DNA of 64,000 nucleotides from Comamonadaceae bacterium (lineage in GTDB: Bacteria > Pseudomonadota > Gammaproteobacteria > Burkholderiales > Burkholderiaceae_C), in assembly GCA_009996515.1 (NCBI GenBank), contig JAACZV010000003.1, positions 205,854 through 269,853 on the forward strand, read 5' to 3'. Position 1 is the stretch's first letter. Each line of letters opens with the position of its first letter. The notes under the pieces are model-generated. The model had not been told where the DNA came from. It searched no databases and saw only the letters and a program-made list of their open reading frames with translations. Both the position numbers and the translations under genes were made by a program. This document shows, in pieces, positions 8,450 to 19,605 of this stretch.

Positions 8450-9258
8450 GCCGGCACGTCCTCGCCCAGTGCCCGCCGCAGAGCCATCGCCGCGTGCGGC
8501 GCGCGCTCCTTGGCGCCGCTGATGAAGAAGACGAAGACGTCGCGCGGCGCCGTGGCGGCGGCGGGCGGCTCGATGCGCGGCAGGCCGTTCGGCTCGCCGC
8601 CTTGGGCCCAGGCCCGCGCCGAGGCGGCCAGTTGCGGGAACAGCTCGGGCGCGCAGCCCAGCGGCTCGTCCGCATGCGTACGCATGATGCGCGTGTAGAC
8701 GAAGTCGCCCGTCGCCTCGGCGATGGGCGGGTAGTCGTCGGACTCGGTGAACACCGTCGCCACCTGGTGCTGCCTGGCCAGGGCCAGGTACTCGGGGCAT
8801 TGGAAGCTGGCATGGCGCACGTCCAACGCGTGGCGCAACGGCAGGCCGTCGACCTGTGCCGGCAGTCGCTCCAGGAAGGCGGTCAGGTCGGCGGCGTCGA
8901 AGCGGTGCGTGGGCGCCAGCTGCCAGACGATGGGGCCCAGCTTGTCGCCTAGCTCCGCGATGCCGCTGTCAATGAAGCGCCGGATGGACTCGGCGCCCTC
9001 GGCCAGCACGCGGCGCTGCGTCGCGAAGCGTATGGCCTTGAGCGAGAACATGAAGCCGTCCGGCGACTCCTTGCGCCATTTGGCAAAGGTGGCGGCTTTC
9101 TGCGCGCCGTAATAGGTGCTGTTGATCTCGATGGTCGTGAGCCGCCGGCTGGCGTACTCCAGCTCGCGCGCCTGCGGCCAGCCGGCGGGATAGAAGTTGT
9201 CCCGCCAGGGCTCGAAATTCCAGCCGCCTATGCCGACCCTGATCTTGCCTTCGCTCAT
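8446..9258 (-). CDS. DUF72 domain-containing protein
   Basis: A 270-residue DUF72 (YecE-like) protein with a predicted TIM-barrel-like fold and no established reaction. It begins MSEGKIRVGIGGWNFEPW and has the family signatures EINSTYYGAQK, FSLKAIRFATQ, and the DVRHASF block. The C-terminal VFVFFISGAKERAPHAA resembles the usual DUF72 ending, with its fixed Asn/Ala-rich helix. The open frame runs far upstream through the ETF-QO gene in another frame, but the ATG at 9258 is the natural start and lies 65 bp after the end of that gene, so the two may be co-transcribed. Confidence 0.88.
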   Translation of the reverse strand: MSEGKIRVGIGGWNFEPWRDNFYPAGWPQARELEYASRRLTTIEINSTYYGAQKAATFAKWRKESPDGFMFSLKAIRFATQRRVLAEGAESIRRFIDSGIAELGDKLGPIVWQLAPTHRFDAADLTAFLERLPAQVDGLPLRHALDVRHASFQCPEYLALARQHQVATVFTESDDYPPIAEATGDFVYTRIMRTHADEPLGCAPELFPQLAASARAWAQGGEPNGLPRIEPPAAATAPRDVFVFFISGAKERAPHAAMALRRALGEDVPA

Positions 9259-9323
9259 GCTGCCCCTCGGGATGGCCAAGAGGCCGCAGCCTATCGGCCC
9301 TCGCGGCGGGCGCGCAAGCGGAC

Positions 9324-11000
9324 TTACATGCCGGCGTAGTTCGGGCCGCCGCCACCCTCGGGCGTGACCCAGACGATGTTCTGCGTCGGATCCTTGATGT
9401 CGCAGGTCTTGCAGTGCACGCAGTTCTGCGCGTTGATCTGCAGCCGCTCGCCGCCACCGGCCTCGTTGGGCACGAACTCGTAGACGCCGGCCGGGCAGTA
9501 GCGGCTCTCGGGGCCGGCGTAGGTGGCGAGGTTGACCTGCACCGGCACCGCATCGTTCTTCAGCGTCAGGTGGGCGGGCTGGTTCTCCTCGTGGTTGGTG
9601 TTGGAGATGAACACCGACGACAGGCGGTCGAAGGTCAGCTGGCCGTCGGGCTTGGGGTAGGCGATGGGCGTGCACTCGGCGGCCGGGCGCAGCGACGCGT
9701 TGTCGGCCTTGTGGTTGTGCAGCGTCCACGGCGGGCTGGCGATGCCCAGCTTGGGCAGCAGCCACTGCTCGATGCCGGTCATCAGCTGTCCGGTGGTCTT
9801 GCCCTTCTTGAACCAGAGCTTGAAGTTGCGCGTCTGCTGCAGCTCCTCGTTCAGCCAGCTCTTCTCGAAGGCCTCGGGGTAGGCGGCCAGCTCGTCCTGG
9901 GCGCGGCCGGCCTCCAGAGCCGGGGCGATGGCCTCGGCCGCCAGCATGCCGCTCTTGATGGCCGCGTGGCTGCCCTTGATGCGGGCGGCGTTCAGGTAGC
10001 CGGCGTCGCAGCCCACCAGGCATCCGCCCGGGAACACCGTCTTGGGCAGGGCTTGCGGCGTGCCGTTGTTGATCGCGCGGGCGCCGTAGCCGATGCGCTT
10101 GCCGCCCTCGATGTGGGCACGGATGGCGGGGTGGGCCTTCCAGCGCTGCATCTCCTCGAAGGGGCTGAGGTAGGGGTTGTCGTAGTCCAGGCCGATGACG
10201 AAGCCCAGCGTGACCTTGTTGTCCGCCAGGTGGTAGAGGAAGCCGCCGCCGAAGGTGTCGCCCTCCATGGGCCAGCCGGCCGTGTGCACCACCTTGCCGG
10301 GCTGGGCCTTGGTCGAAGGGATCTCCCACAGCTCCTTGATGCCGATGGCGAAGGTCTGCGTGTCCTTGCCTTCGGTGAGCTTGTACTTGGCGAGCAATTG
10401 CTTGCCCAGATGGCCGCGCGCGCCCTCGGCGAACACGGTGTACTTGCCCAGCAGCTCCATGCCCAGCTGGAAATGGTCGGTGGGCTGGCCGTCCTTGCCC
10501 TGGCCCATGTTGCCGGTGGCCACGCCCTTCACGCGCCCCTGCTCGTCGTACAGCACCTCGGCAGCCGCGAAGCCGGGGAAGATCTCGATGCCCAGGCTTT
10601 CCGCCTGCTGGGCCATCCACTTGACGACGTCGGACAAGCTGATGACGTAGCAGCCATGGTTGTGGAAGTTGCGCGGCACGAGGAAATCGGGCGTGCGCTT
10701 GGCGTCGGTCTCGGACAGGAACAGCACGTCGTCGCCGGACACGGCCTGGTGCAGCGGCGCCCCCAGTTCCTTCCAGTTCGGGAACAGCTCGGTGATGGCC
10801 CGCGGGTCCATGACGGCACCCGACAGGATGTGGGCGCCGGGCTCCGAGCCCTTCTCCAGCACGACGATGCTGGCGTCGGGCTTGATCTGCTTCAGGCGGA
10901 TGGCCGTGGCCAGGCCGGCCGGGCCACCGCCGACGACGACCACGTCGTACTCCATGGACTCGCGGGGGCCGAACTGGGCCAGGATTTCTTCGGCTGTCAT
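9324..11000 (-). CDS. Electron transfer flavoprotein-ubiquinone oxidoreductase
   Basis: ETF-QO takes electrons from reduced electron transfer flavoprotein, loaded by acyl-CoA and amino acid dehydrogenases, and passes them to ubiquinone at the inner membrane. The 558-residue product matches the family length. It has an N-terminal FAD dinucleotide fold (VVVGGGPAGLATAIRL, about residues 20-35) and ends with a 4Fe-4S cluster region around CVHCKTCDIKDP, followed by the conserved ending GGGGPNYAGM. The first ATG gives a short leader MTAEEILAQFGPRESMEYD, standard for bacterial members. The etfAB genes are not in this window. It diverges from the SDR gene at 11132, with promoters presumably in the 131-bp gap. 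Confidence 0.96.
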   Translation of the reverse strand: MTAEEILAQFGPRESMEYDVVVVGGGPAGLATAIRLKQIKPDASIVVLEKGSEPGAHILSGAVMDPRAITELFPNWKELGAPLHQAVSGDDVLFLSETDAKRTPDFLVPRNFHNHGCYVISLSDVVKWMAQQAESLGIEIFPGFAAAEVLYDEQGRVKGVATGNMGQGKDGQPTDHFQLGMELLGKYTVFAEGARGHLGKQLLAKYKLTEGKDTQTFAIGIKELWEIPSTKAQPGKVVHTAGWPMEGDTFGGGFLYHLADNKVTLGFVIGLDYDNPYLSPFEEMQRWKAHPAIRAHIEGGKRIGYGARAINNGTPQALPKTVFPGGCLVGCDAGYLNAARIKGSHAAIKSGMLAAEAIAPALEAGRAQDELAAYPEAFEKSWLNEELQQTRNFKLWFKKGKTTGQLMTGIEQWLLPKLGIASPPWTLHNHKADNASLRPAAECTPIAYPKPDGQLTFDRLSSVFISNTNHEENQPAHLTLKNDAVPVQVNLATYAGPESRYCPAGVYEFVPNEAGGGERLQINAQNCVHCKTCDIKDPTQNIVWVTPEGGGGPNYAGM

Positions 11001-11131
11001 GTGGGTCTCCGACCGTATTGAATTGCGCGCGATTCTAGAGAGGGTGGCGCGTGAATCGAACGATCGTGCTTTTTTAGTGTGATCGGTCCAGGCCGGTAGG
11101 ATGGCCGCAACACATCCCGAGAGGCCGTCCC

Positions 11132-11914
11132 ATGAGTTACTCCATCAATCTCGAAGGCCGTGTGGCCCTCGTCACCGGTGCGTCCAGCGGGCTGGGCGCG
11201 CAGTTCGCCAAGACCCTGGCCCAGGCCGGCGCCTGCGTCGTGCTGGCGGGCCGGCGCGTCGAGCGGCTGAAGGACTTGCGCGCCGAGATCGAGGGCCGGG
11301 GCGGCGACGCCCATGTCGTGCAGCTGGACGTGACCGACGTGGCCAGCATCAAGGCCGCCGTGGCGCACGCCGAGACCGAGGTGGGCACGCTGGACATCCT
11401 CATCAACAACTCGGGCGTCGGCGCGACGCAGTCGCTGACCGATGTCACCGAGAACGACTACGACTATGTGATGGACACCAACACGCGCGGCGCCTTCTTC
11501 GTCGCGCAGGAGGTGGGCAAGCGCATGCTGGCGCGTGCGCGCGGCGCAGCACCCGGCACCTTCATCGGCGGGCGCATCGTCAACATCGCCTCCATGGCCG
11601 GCCTGCGCGTGCTGGGCCAGATCGGCGTCTATGCGATGAGCAAGGCCGCCGTCATCCACATGACGCGGGCGATGGCGCTGGAATGGGGCAAGTACGGCAT
11701 CAACGTCAATGCCATCTGCCCCGGCTACATCGACACCGAGATCAACCACCACATCTGGGACACGGAGCGGGGCAAGAAGCTGGTCGAGCTGCTGCCGCGC
11801 AAGCGCGTGGGGCAGCCGCAGGACCTGGATACGGCGCTGCTGATGCTGTGCGCCAGCGAGAGCCATTTCATCAACGGTGCGGTCATCCAGGCCGACGACG
11901 GATTCGGGGTCTAG
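11132..11914 (+). CDS. SDR family oxidoreductase
   Basis: Classical short-chain dehydrogenase/reductase of 260 residues with predicted NAD(P)-dependent carbonyl/alcohol chemistry. The cofactor-binding motif is TGASSGLGAQFAK near residue 16, the NNSGVG segment follows strand 4, and the catalytic Ser-Tyr-Lys are in NIASMAGL and YAMSKAAVIH. The C-terminal PGYIDTEINHH block and the ending FINGAVIQADDGFGV are typical of a subgroup common in Burkholderiales. The substrate cannot be read from the sequence. Given its place divergent from ETF-QO, a role in acyl-CoA or beta-oxidation metabolism is possible, but that is inference. Confidence 0.9.
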   Translation: MSYSINLEGRVALVTGASSGLGAQFAKTLAQAGACVVLAGRRVERLKDLRAEIEGRGGDAHVVQLDVTDVASIKAAVAHAETEVGTLDILINNSGVGATQSLTDVTENDYDYVMDTNTRGAFFVAQEVGKRMLARARGAAPGTFIGGRIVNIASMAGLRVLGQIGVYAMSKAAVIHMTRAMALEWGKYGINVNAICPGYIDTEINHHIWDTERGKKLVELLPRKRVGQPQDLDTALLMLCASESHFINGAVIQADDGFGV

Positions 11915-11967
11915 AGCATGAAGCCCCTCGTCCGGCCCGGCCCCGCTGAACGCGGGCCAGTCCAGTC

Positions 11968-12020
11968 GGTCCCCCGTGGGGACGGCGATTGCACGGGCTT
12001 CGAGCCCGTGCAACATCGCC
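11968..12020. repeat. Pair of strong intergenic hairpins
   Basis: GTCCCC-CGT-GGGGAC forms one hairpin at about 11968-11983. The second stem is TTGCACGGGCT (11989-11999) with AGCCCGTGCAA (12003-12013) around a TCG loop. It can be extended outward with GGCGAT/ATCGCC if a 2-nt bulge is allowed. No T-tract follows. It may be a REP-like element or a structured leader of the YceH gene that starts at 12073. Confidence 0.7.
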
Positions 12021-12072
12021 AGCACGGGCCGGCTTGGGAGCGGCCCGGCGCTCGACCCGCAATACTCAACAC

Positions 12073-12696
12073 ATGAACAAAAGAGATCTGACCCCGCTGG
12101 AGGCCCGCGTGCTGGCCGTCCTCGTCGAGAAGGAGGCCACCGTGCCGGACAGCTACCCGCTGTCGGCCAATGCGCTGACCGCCGGCTGCAACCAGAAGAC
12201 GGCGCGCGACCCGGTCATGGACGTGTCCGAGGCCGAGGTGCTGGCCACCGTGGAGGAGCTGAAGTCGCTGCATCTGGTCAACACGGTCAGCGGCAGCCGC
12301 GTGCTGCGCTACGAGCACAACTTTGCACGCGGCCTGGGCCTGCCGGGCGCCGCGGTGGCGCTGCTGACGCAGCTGATGCTGCGCGGTCCGCAGACGGCGG
12401 CCGAGCTGAGGCAGAACAGCGAGCGGCTGCACCGCTTCGCCGACGTGTCCTCGGTCGAGGGCTTCCTGGAGGAACTGGCCGAGCGCGAGCCGCCGTTCGC
12501 CATCAAGCTGCCGAAGGCGCCGGGCGCCCGGGAGGCGCGCTGGGCGCATCTGCTGTGCGGGCCGGTCGCGTCCGTCGAGCAGGCGGCCGCCGCGGCGGTG
12601 CCGCGCGACGAGGAGGTCGCCCTGCTGCGCGCGGAGGTCGCCGCGCTGCGCCAGCTCGTCCACCGCATGGCCGCCGAACTGGGCATCACCCCATGA
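12073..12696 (+). CDS. YceH family protein (DUF480)
   Basis: A 207-residue DUF480/YceH protein, a double winged-helix family of unknown role. The start at 12073 (MNKRDLTPLEARVLAVLVEK) matches the family N-terminus; an upstream TTG at 11989 is unlikely because it lies within the hairpin region. Diagnostic blocks are PDSYPLSANALTAGCNQKT in the first winged helix and LRGPQTAAELRQNSERLHRF in the second. A short coiled coil (RDEEVALLRAEVAALRQLV) closes the protein. Its stop overlaps the following thioesterase start (ATGA), so the two are probably translationally coupled. Confidence 0.9.
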   Translation: MNKRDLTPLEARVLAVLVEKEATVPDSYPLSANALTAGCNQKTARDPVMDVSEAEVLATVEELKSLHLVNTVSGSRVLRYEHNFARGLGLPGAAVALLTQLMLRGPQTAAELRQNSERLHRFADVSSVEGFLEELAEREPPFAIKLPKAPGAREARWAHLLCGPVASVEQAAAAAVPRDEEVALLRAEVAALRQLVHRMAAELGITP

Positions 12697-13104
12697 GATA
12701 CGTCGTTCCCGCCGAGAAGAAGCTGACCTACGAATGCCGCATCCCCATGCGCTGGGGCGACATGGATGCGATGGGGCACATCAACAACACGCTCTACTTC
12801 CGTTACCTGGAGATCGCGCGCATCGACTGGCTGACGGCCATAGGCGCGCCGCCCAACCCGGGCGGGCAGGGGCCGGTCATCGTCAACGCGTTCTGCAACT
12901 TCTACCGGCAGCTCAAATGTCCGGGCGAGTTGCTGGCCAAGCACTATGTCAGCGACCCCGGCCGCACCGCGTTCGAGACCTGGATCACGCTGGAGCGGGT
13001 GGACGAACCCGGCCTCATCTACGCCGAGGGCGGCGCGACGACGCTGTGGTTTGACGCCCAGACCGACAAGGCCATCGCCTTGCCGGACTGGGTGCGCGAC
13101 ATCG

Positions 13105-13112
<8 letters not shown>
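12693..13112 (+). CDS. Acyl-CoA thioesterase, 4HBT hot-dog family
   Basis: A 139-residue hot-dog fold thioesterase predicted to hydrolyse acyl-CoA esters in the cytoplasm. The signature is MRWGDMDAMGHINNTLYFRY, with the catalytic Asp and the Gly-His-Asn turn of the 4-hydroxybenzoyl-CoA thioesterase class. A single hot-dog domain fills the protein. It overlaps the YceH gene by four bases at its start and the convergent TonB-dependent receptor gene by 8 bp at its end. Acyl chain preference cannot be deduced. Confidence 0.9.
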
Positions 13113-15840
<2,728 letters not shown>

Positions 15841-16008
15841 GGGTGTCTCTCTCCTGGTTTGGCGCGAGTCTATGCACGGTGCCGCTCGCTCCCGGCCCGG
15901 CGACGGCGAATCGTCTCGCCCGCGCCACGTTGTCGCCGCGCCTGTCCGAGGCTGGCGGTCCTCGGCGCTCTGTCATGATTCGCGGTCTGAACAAGGAGGT
16001 GGGTCAGC

Positions 16009-17421
16009 ATGAGGGCATGGATCTGGGCAGGCGTGGCGGCGATGGCGATGGCCCTAGGCGTGCGGGCGGCGCCCCCGACGACGCCACCGGCGCCGCAAGG
16101 CGCCAAGCAGCAGCGCCCGGCAGCCCCGCGTCCGGCGGCAACCGCGCCGGCCAAGCCCGCGGCGGCGCAGCCGCACTCCGGCGCGCTGCTGCCCGAGCCC
16201 GAGCCCGCCATCCGTGGCTACGCCGTGCCCATAGGCGGCGCGCTGAAGGCCGACAACGAGGAGGTCTGGCAGCGCATCGTGCAGCTGGCCGGCGGCAAGG
16301 GTGCACGCTTCGTCGTTTTCGGCACCGCCAGCGAGGATCCCGAAGCCAGTGCCAAGCAGGTGGTGGACCTGCTGCAGCGTCGCGGCGCCGTTGCCGAGGC
16401 CCTGCCGGTGGCGCCCAAGTTCCTGTGGGTGGACCTGAACAAGGTCGTGCGAGACCCGGCGCTGATCGCCAAGGTCAAGGCGGCCCGGGGCGTGTTCTTC
16501 ACCGGCGGCACGCAGGAACGCATCGTCGACGTGCTGCAGCCCGGCGGCCAGAGCACCCCCATGCTGGAGGCCATCTGGGACGTCTACCGCAAGGGCGGCG
16601 TCGTGGCCGGCACCTCGGCCGGCGCGGCCATCATGAGCACCATCATGTTCCGCGACGCGCCCAGCAGCATCAACATCCTGAAGGGCCGCATCGTCGACGG
16701 CAAGCAGGTGGACCGCGGCCTGGGCTTCGTCGGCCCCGAGTTGTTCGTGGACCAGCATTTCCTGAAGCGCGGGCGCATCGGCCGCATGGTGCCGCTGATG
16801 ATGGCCAAGGGCTACAAGCTGGGCCTGGGCGTGGACGAGAACACGGCGGCCATCATCCGCGGCGACGAGATCGAGGTCATCGGCGACCGCGGCGCGCTGA
16901 TGGTGGACCTGACGGAGGCCCAGACCGACCCCACGCTGGGCGCCTTCAACGTGCGCGGCGCGCGCATCAGCTATCTGGAGCATGGCGACCGCTACCACCT
17001 GCGCGCGCGCTCGACGACGCCGTCGGCGCCCAAGCTGCGCGGCGAGCTGCACGACGCCGAGTCGCCCAACTTCCGCGCCTACTACACCGAGGACTACCTG
17101 TCGCTGGACATGCTGGGCGACTCCACCATCTCCAACATGATGACGCGGCTGATCGACAGCTACCGCCGCGAATACAAGGGCCTGGCCTTCGATGCGCTGC
17201 CGCGCCCCGGCGACCCGCTGGCCGAGCTGGGCTTCCTGTTCCGCGTCTACAAGGGCTCGGATTCGCTGGGCTGGAGCACCGAGGAATTCGGCGGCGAGCA
17301 GTTCACCGTCACCAACCTCTACCTGGACATCAGCCCGGTTCGCCTGCCCATGCCGCTGTATGGCGGCTGGGCCGGGCCGGCCCGGCCGGCGACCGAGGCC
17401 GCCGCGGCATCGGCGCCCTGA
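16009..17421 (+). CDS. Cyanophycinase, secreted type
   Basis: Serine-type exopeptidase of the S51 family that cleaves cyanophycin (multi-L-arginyl-poly-L-aspartate) to beta-Asp-Arg dipeptides. The 470-residue product has a signal peptide (MRAWIWAGVAAMAMALGVRA) and a proline/alanine-rich linker to about residue 60, then the catalytic domain. The nucleophile is Ser203 in GTSAGAAIMS; DQHFLKRGRIGRM and LGVDENTAAI carry the other conserved active-site residues. The start follows the best Shine-Dalgarno site in the window (AAGGAGGT, 15993-16000). The signal peptide suggests digestion of external cyanophycin released by other cells. It is followed by a paralogue. Confidence 0.9.
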   Translation: MRAWIWAGVAAMAMALGVRAAPPTTPPAPQGAKQQRPAAPRPAATAPAKPAAAQPHSGALLPEPEPAIRGYAVPIGGALKADNEEVWQRIVQLAGGKGARFVVFGTASEDPEASAKQVVDLLQRRGAVAEALPVAPKFLWVDLNKVVRDPALIAKVKAARGVFFTGGTQERIVDVLQPGGQSTPMLEAIWDVYRKGGVVAGTSAGAAIMSTIMFRDAPSSINILKGRIVDGKQVDRGLGFVGPELFVDQHFLKRGRIGRMVPLMMAKGYKLGLGVDENTAAIIRGDEIEVIGDRGALMVDLTEAQTDPTLGAFNVRGARISYLEHGDRYHLRARSTTPSAPKLRGELHDAESPNFRAYYTEDYLSLDMLGDSTISNMMTRLIDSYRREYKGLAFDALPRPGDPLAELGFLFRVYKGSDSLGWSTEEFGGEQFTVTNLYLDISPVRLPMPLYGGWAGPARPATEAAAASAP

Positions 17422-17536
17422 GGGCTTTGCAGCGCCTGGTCACAAGCGTTGCTTTTCCTCGGGCCTGACCCGCTGTCGAAGCGCACCCAGGCCTGCCAAG
17501 ATGGCAGGTCCATGACTTCCGGCATCCAGCCTCATC

Positions 17537-18775
17537 TTGCCTAGCTCTTCAAAAGACTTCGGCGGCACCGTCATCGTCATCGGCGGCGCGCTGCAGGCCG
17601 ACAGCGAGGCCGTCTGGCAGCGCATCGTCGACGAGGCCGGCGGTGCCGGCGCCACCATCGCCGTGTTCCCGACCGCGGCCTACGAGCCGGAGCGCGTCGG
17701 CGCCCAGATCGTCGCGGCGCTGAACCGCTGCGGCGCCCGCGCCGAGGCGGTGCCGCTGGCGCCGCATCTGCGCGGCGTGGACCTGCACGCGGCGCTGAAC
17801 GACGCCGCGCTGGTCGCGCGTGTCGCCGCCTGCCAGGCGGTGTTCTTCTCGGGCGGCGCGCAGGAGTACCTGGTCGACACGCTGCAGCCCGGCGGCCGGT
17901 CCACCGCCATGCTGGAGGCCATACGCGCCGTCTTCGCGGCCGGCGGCGTCATCGCCGGCACCAGCGCCGGCGCGGCCGTCATGAGCCGGCTGATGTTCCG
18001 CGACGCGATGGACAACCTGGCCGTGCTGCGCGGCCAGTGGCGGGCCGGCCGGGAGTACGACCGCGGCTTTGGCTTCGTCAGCCCCGAGCTGCTCATCGAC
18101 CAACATTTCCTCAAGCGCGGCCGCATCGGCCGCATGCTGCCGGCGCTGCAGGCCCTGGGCTGCCGCTTCGGCCTGGGCGTGGACGAGAACGCAGCCGTCG
18201 TCATCCAGGGCTCGCGGCTGGAGGTGGTGGGCGCCAGCGGCGCCATCCTGGTGGACCTGGGCGAGGCCAGCCACGATGCGCGGCTGCCGGCCTTCAACCT
18301 GCGCGGCGCGCGCCTGGCCTTGCTGGGCCCGGGCGACCGCCATGACCTGGCCAGCGGCGAGACCACGCCCGCCGCGCACAAGCGCTGCGAGCCGCGCCTG
18401 GACCCGGCCGCGCCGGGCTCCCGGCCCGCCCGCAGGGTCGACCGCTACTTCCTCGACATCCTGGGCGACGGCTGCATCCGCGAGGCGCTGATCCAGCTGC
18501 TGGACGGCCCGGCGCCCGAGGTGCGCGGCCTGGCCTACCGAGCCAACCCGGGGCCGGACGACGCGCTGCCCGACATCGGCTTCGAGTTCCGCCTGCGCCG
18601 CGGCCCCGGGCTGATGGGCTGGCGCAGCCCGCTGCGCGGCGGGCAGGACTACACGGTGCTGGGCGCCCGGCTGGACGTCGTGCCGGTGCGCGTGGCCCAG
18701 CCCTTGTTCACGCCGCTGGCCGTCGAGCCGCTGCGCGTGGTCGAATCGCAGCCGTGCCTCCAAGGAGAACGGTGA
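17537..18775 (+). CDS. Cyanophycinase paralogue without signal peptide
   Basis: A 412-residue second S51 cyanophycinase that aligns along its length with its upstream neighbour: GGTVIVIGGALQADSEAVW, Ser143 in GTSAGAAVMSR, DQHFLKRGRIGRM and GVDENAAVV. No signal peptide is visible, so it is predicted to be cytoplasmic. The only usable initiator before the conserved core is TTG at 17537. An ATG at 17512 in another frame reads MTSGIQPHLA and then stops at 17542, so either a short leader peptide exists or the N-terminus is frameshifted. The stop overlaps the start of the next gene (TGATG). Gene duplication with divergence in location is the simplest history. Confidence 0.87.
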   Translation: MPSSSKDFGGTVIVIGGALQADSEAVWQRIVDEAGGAGATIAVFPTAAYEPERVGAQIVAALNRCGARAEAVPLAPHLRGVDLHAALNDAALVARVAACQAVFFSGGAQEYLVDTLQPGGRSTAMLEAIRAVFAAGGVIAGTSAGAAVMSRLMFRDAMDNLAVLRGQWRAGREYDRGFGFVSPELLIDQHFLKRGRIGRMLPALQALGCRFGLGVDENAAVVIQGSRLEVVGASGAILVDLGEASHDARLPAFNLRGARLALLGPGDRHDLASGETTPAAHKRCEPRLDPAAPGSRPARRVDRYFLDILGDGCIREALIQLLDGPAPEVRGLAYRANPGPDDALPDIGFEFRLRRGPGLMGWRSPLRGGQDYTVLGARLDVVPVRVAQPLFTPLAVEPLRVVESQPCLQGER

Positions 18776-19167
18776 TGACCTCGATCAGCGGTGAATTCAG
18801 CGTCGGCATGACGGCCCGGGACGCGGAGGCCGACAGCCCCGCCATCGGCCGCATGCTGCTCGACAAGCAATACCTCGGCGAGTTGCAGGCCCGGGGCGCC
18901 GGCCAGATGCTGGCCACCCATGGCGGCGTCGCCGGCTCGGCGGCCTATGTGGCGCTGGAGACCGTGACCGGCACGCTGCAGGGCCGCGAGGGCAGCTTTG
19001 CCCTGGTGCACCATGGCCGCATGGAGCGCGGCCAGCCCACGCTGCTGATCACCGTCGTGCCCGACTCCGGGACGGGCGCGCTCACCGGCCTGTCGGGCCG
19101 CATGGGCATCCGCGTCGAAGGCCACCGGCATTTCTATGATTTCGAATTCACGCTGCCCACGACCTGA
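18775..19167 (+). CDS. DUF3224 domain-containing protein
   Basis: A 130-residue protein of the DUF3224 family of small beta-barrel proteins with no known activity. It starts MTSISGEFSVGM at the ATG overlapping the cyanophycinase stop, with AGGAG at 18763-18767. Recognisable blocks are ARGAGQMLATHGG, GREGSFALVHHG and the ending GHRHFYDFEFTLP. It probably belongs to the cyanophycinase transcription unit, although nothing in the fold ties it to cyanophycin. Confidence 0.82.
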   Translation: MTSISGEFSVGMTARDAEADSPAIGRMLLDKQYLGELQARGAGQMLATHGGVAGSAAYVALETVTGTLQGREGSFALVHHGRMERGQPTLLITVVPDSGTGALTGLSGRMGIRVEGHRHFYDFEFTLPTT

Positions 19168-19183
19168 AGAAGGCCCATCCATC

Positions 19184-19600
19184 ATGAAGAACATCCTCCC
19201 CCTCGTCGCGCTGACGCTGCTCGCGGGCGCTGCCCATGCGGCCGACGTCGGCGTGTCCGTGCAGATCGGCCAGCCGGGCTTTTACGGCCGCATCGACATC
19301 GGCAATGCCGCGCCGCCACCCGTCGTGCTGGCCGAGCCGGTCTGGGTGCAGCGCCGGCCCGTGCGCGTGGAGCCGGTCTATCTGCGCGTGCCGCCCGGCC
19401 ACCAGAAGCACTGGGCCAAGCATTGCGCCAAGTACAACGCCTGCGGCGTGCCGGTCTACTTCGTCCGCGAGGACTGGTACCAGGAGCGCTACGAGCAGCA
19501 CCGCCATGACGACCGCCGTGATGACCGCCGTGGCGATGACGACCGGGGCAAAGGCCATGGCAAGGGCCACGGCAAAGGCCACGGCAAGGACAAGGACTGA
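19184..19600 (+). CDS. Small secreted protein with His/Lys/Gly-rich tail
   Basis: A 138-residue protein with a clear signal peptide (MKNILPLVALTLLAGAAHAA, cleavage after AHA), so it should be periplasmic or secreted. The middle part (GVSVQIGQPGFYGRIDIG, then a proline-rich stretch and PPGHQKHWAKHC) resembles small exported proteins common in Burkholderiales with no assigned function. The last 40 residues are very polar: Asp/Arg repeats, then GKGHGKGHGKGHGKDKD, which may bind metal or polyanions. The ATG at 19184 fits the signal peptide better than the in-frame ATG at 19136, inside the previous gene. Confidence 0.78.
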   Translation: MKNILPLVALTLLAGAAHAADVGVSVQIGQPGFYGRIDIGNAAPPPVVLAEPVWVQRRPVRVEPVYLRVPPGHQKHWAKHCAKYNACGVPVYFVREDWYQERYEQHRHDDRRDDRRGDDDRGKGHGKGHGKGHGKDKD

Positions 19601-19605
19601 GCCGC

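Noticed and set aside
11941..11967. Third copy of the REP-like element
   Set aside because: The CCGCTGAACGCGGG stem resembles the style of the repeats but lacks the CCACCCCCTAC and AGCCGGATC blocks.
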